64,000 bases of DNA from a virus. Position numbers and translations under genes: made by a program. Location of the stretch: positions 1 through 64,000 of the IMG/VR virus record IMGVR_UViG_3300013130_002194; one strand, given 5' to 3'. The number at the start of each line of letters is the position of its first letter. The first letter of the stretch is position 1. Below, piece after piece: positions 63,100 to 64,000 of this stretch. The notes below the pieces were generated by a model. It had not been told where the DNA came from. It saw nothing but the letters and a program-made list of their open reading frames with translations, and ran no database searches.

Positions 63100-64000
63100 T
63101 GCCAGCCGAAGAAAATTACTACTTAGGTAATAAAAATCTCCCCAAACCAGACACACAATTTGATTGGACTCCTGAAATGCTCAAGCATTTGGAGAATAGT
63201 CGTGATGATATCTTATACTTTGCTCAAACCTTTTTCTATATTATTAATCTAGATAAAGGCAAACAGTTAATTAAACTGCATCCTTGTCAATTAAGAGTCC
63301 TTAAAGCCTTGGATGAGGAAAGATTTGTTTCATTGCTAGCGAGTCGCCAATCAGGAAAAACGACTCTAATGACAATCTATGCCCTTTGGATTGCATGCTT
63401 CAACAAGGATAAGAGAGTACTTGTTGTAGCTAACAAAGAGAAGACAGCGATAAACATCTTTCGTCGTATACGCACGGCTTATGAGATGTTACCGAACTAC
63501 TTGAAACCAGGGGTAAAAGAATACGGTAAAACATCTATAACACTAGAAAATGACTCTTCAATTGGTATTTCTACTACAAGTTCTGATGCTGGTCGCGGTG
63601 ATTCCGTAAACGTTCTAATCTTGGATGAGTTGGCTTTCATTCCAAATAACATTGTTGACAAGTTCTGGAAATCTGTTTTTCCAATTATTTCTTCATCCAA
63701 ACAATCCAAGATATTTGTTGCTTCTACTCCTAACGGTACAAAGAATTTGTTTTATGATTTGTATTCTGGAGCCATTGAAGGAAAAAATGGTTGGGCTGCA
63801 GAACGCATTGATTGGTGGGAAATACCTGGTAGAGATGAAGTTTGGAAGCAGAATACAATTAGAGAAATTGGCAGTGAAGAGACATTCAATCAAGAGTTCG
63901 GCAACGAATTTATTGAAGTTGGGGAGAGCACTCTATCAGACAAATTATATGAGCATTTAAAATCAAATATTGCTCCACCTTTGCATATTTTTGAAGATGG
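63099..64000 (+). CDS. 17: Terminase large subunit gp17, 3' end outside window
   Basis: The first 300 residues of the packaging ATPase-nuclease; the frame is open to the window edge. Walker A is ASRQSGKTT (81-89), VLVVANKEKTA (about 107-117) is the adenine-side strand, Walker B VLILDELAFI (about 170-179) has the catalytic Glu, and FVASTPNGTKNLFYDL (about 206-221) is the coupling motif. The nuclease domain begins near the end of the visible part. T4 gp17 is 610 residues, so about half is missing. It pumps DNA through portal gp20. Confidence 0.96.
   Translation, partial: MPAEENYYLGNKNLPKPDTQFDWTPEMLKHLENSRDDILYFAQTFFYIINLDKGKQLIKLHPCQLRVLKALDEERFVSLLASRQSGKTTLMTIYALWIACFNKDKRVLVVANKEKTAINIFRRIRTAYEMLPNYLKPGVKEYGKTSITLENDSSIGISTTSSDAGRGDSVNVLILDELAFIPNNIVDKFWKSVFPIISSSKQSKIFVASTPNGTKNLFYDLYSGAIEGKNGWAAERIDWWEIPGRDEVWKQNTIREIGSEETFNQEFGNEFIEVGESTLSDKLYEHLKSNIAPPLHIFED

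Noticed and set aside
63079-63156. Upstream extension of the 62191-63078 gene
   Set aside because: It would run antisense through the start of the terminase and before the late box; ATG 63078 fits the promoter.
1-64000. tRNA genes, integrase or attachment sites
   Set aside because: No cloverleaf-like sequence, integrase motif or flanking direct repeats were recognised by eye; a tRNA scan would be decisive.

Overview
The window is part of the genome of a lytic, tailed bacteriophage of the T4 superfamily (myovirus, AT-rich), not a bacterial chromosome. It carries most of the T4 core set in recognisable form. Head genes are prohead protease 21, scaffold 22, major capsid 23, portal 20, head completion 4, terminase 17, and likely neck/tail-completion genes 14 and 15. 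Replication and recombination genes are DNA polymerase 43, clamp 45, a probable clamp loader subunit 62, helicase 41, primase 61, a probable helicase loader 59, ssDNA-binding protein 32, 46/47 nuclease, RNase H, uvsW, uvsX and uvsY. The late sigma factor 55 is also present. Lengths are close to T4 in most cases, but the sequence is diverged. The host cannot be named from the window.

Layout. 0-6 kb: late genes of unknown function, a phosphoribosyltransferase, dCMP deaminase and a gp5-like baseplate hub. 6-9.5 kb: an early operon with a DpdA-like transglycosylase, a formyltransferase fused to a C-terminal nucleotide-modification-type domain, a P-loop kinase and QueF. 9.5-19.4 kb: the head/neck block on the minus strand (23, 22, a small core protein, 21, sulfotransferase, 4, a neck candidate, 20, a repeat-rich virion protein, 15-like). 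19.4-31 kb: glycosyltransferases, a DinG/XPD-type helicase, a GroES-like protein, a DUF366-like protein, a 2OG-Fe(II) oxygenase, PhoH, a second P-loop kinase, and QueE. 31-32.5 kb: QueD and FolE, divergent. 32.5-37 kb: a tubulin/FtsZ-like GTPase and small late, probably head-internal proteins. 37-59 kb: the replication/recombination block on the plus strand, with QueC, a class II glutamine amidotransferase and a glycosyltransferase embedded before gene 41. 59-64 kb: late genes and the start of the terminase.

Two systems stand out. First, a complete 7-deazaguanine pathway (FolE, QueD, QueE, QueC, QueF plus DpdA) is spread over three loci. It is joined by a formyltransferase and a stand-alone glutamine amidotransferase, which suggests DNA guanines replaced by preQ1 and a further derivative (formylated, or amidinated). 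Second, at least eight small late proteins begin with a similar 10-20 residue amphipathic segment ending near a hydrophobic-x-Glu site. This is what one expects of a capsid-targeting peptide cut off by the gp21 protease, i.e. a set of proteins packaged inside the head.

Expression signals are unusually clear. Early/middle-type genes have TTGNNN-16/17-TATAAT promoters whose -10 box ends only 5-9 bases before ATG or GTG. Late genes have a T4-type TATAAATA box, usually 4-9 bases before the start. Both imply leaderless or nearly leaderless mRNAs, and Shine-Dalgarno sequences are almost absent. Several start codons (GTG) were corrected using this spacing. Some late promoters are arranged back-to-back over a shared palindrome. 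No tRNA, CRISPR array, insertion sequence or integrase was seen, and no gene-free stretch exceeds 300 bases.
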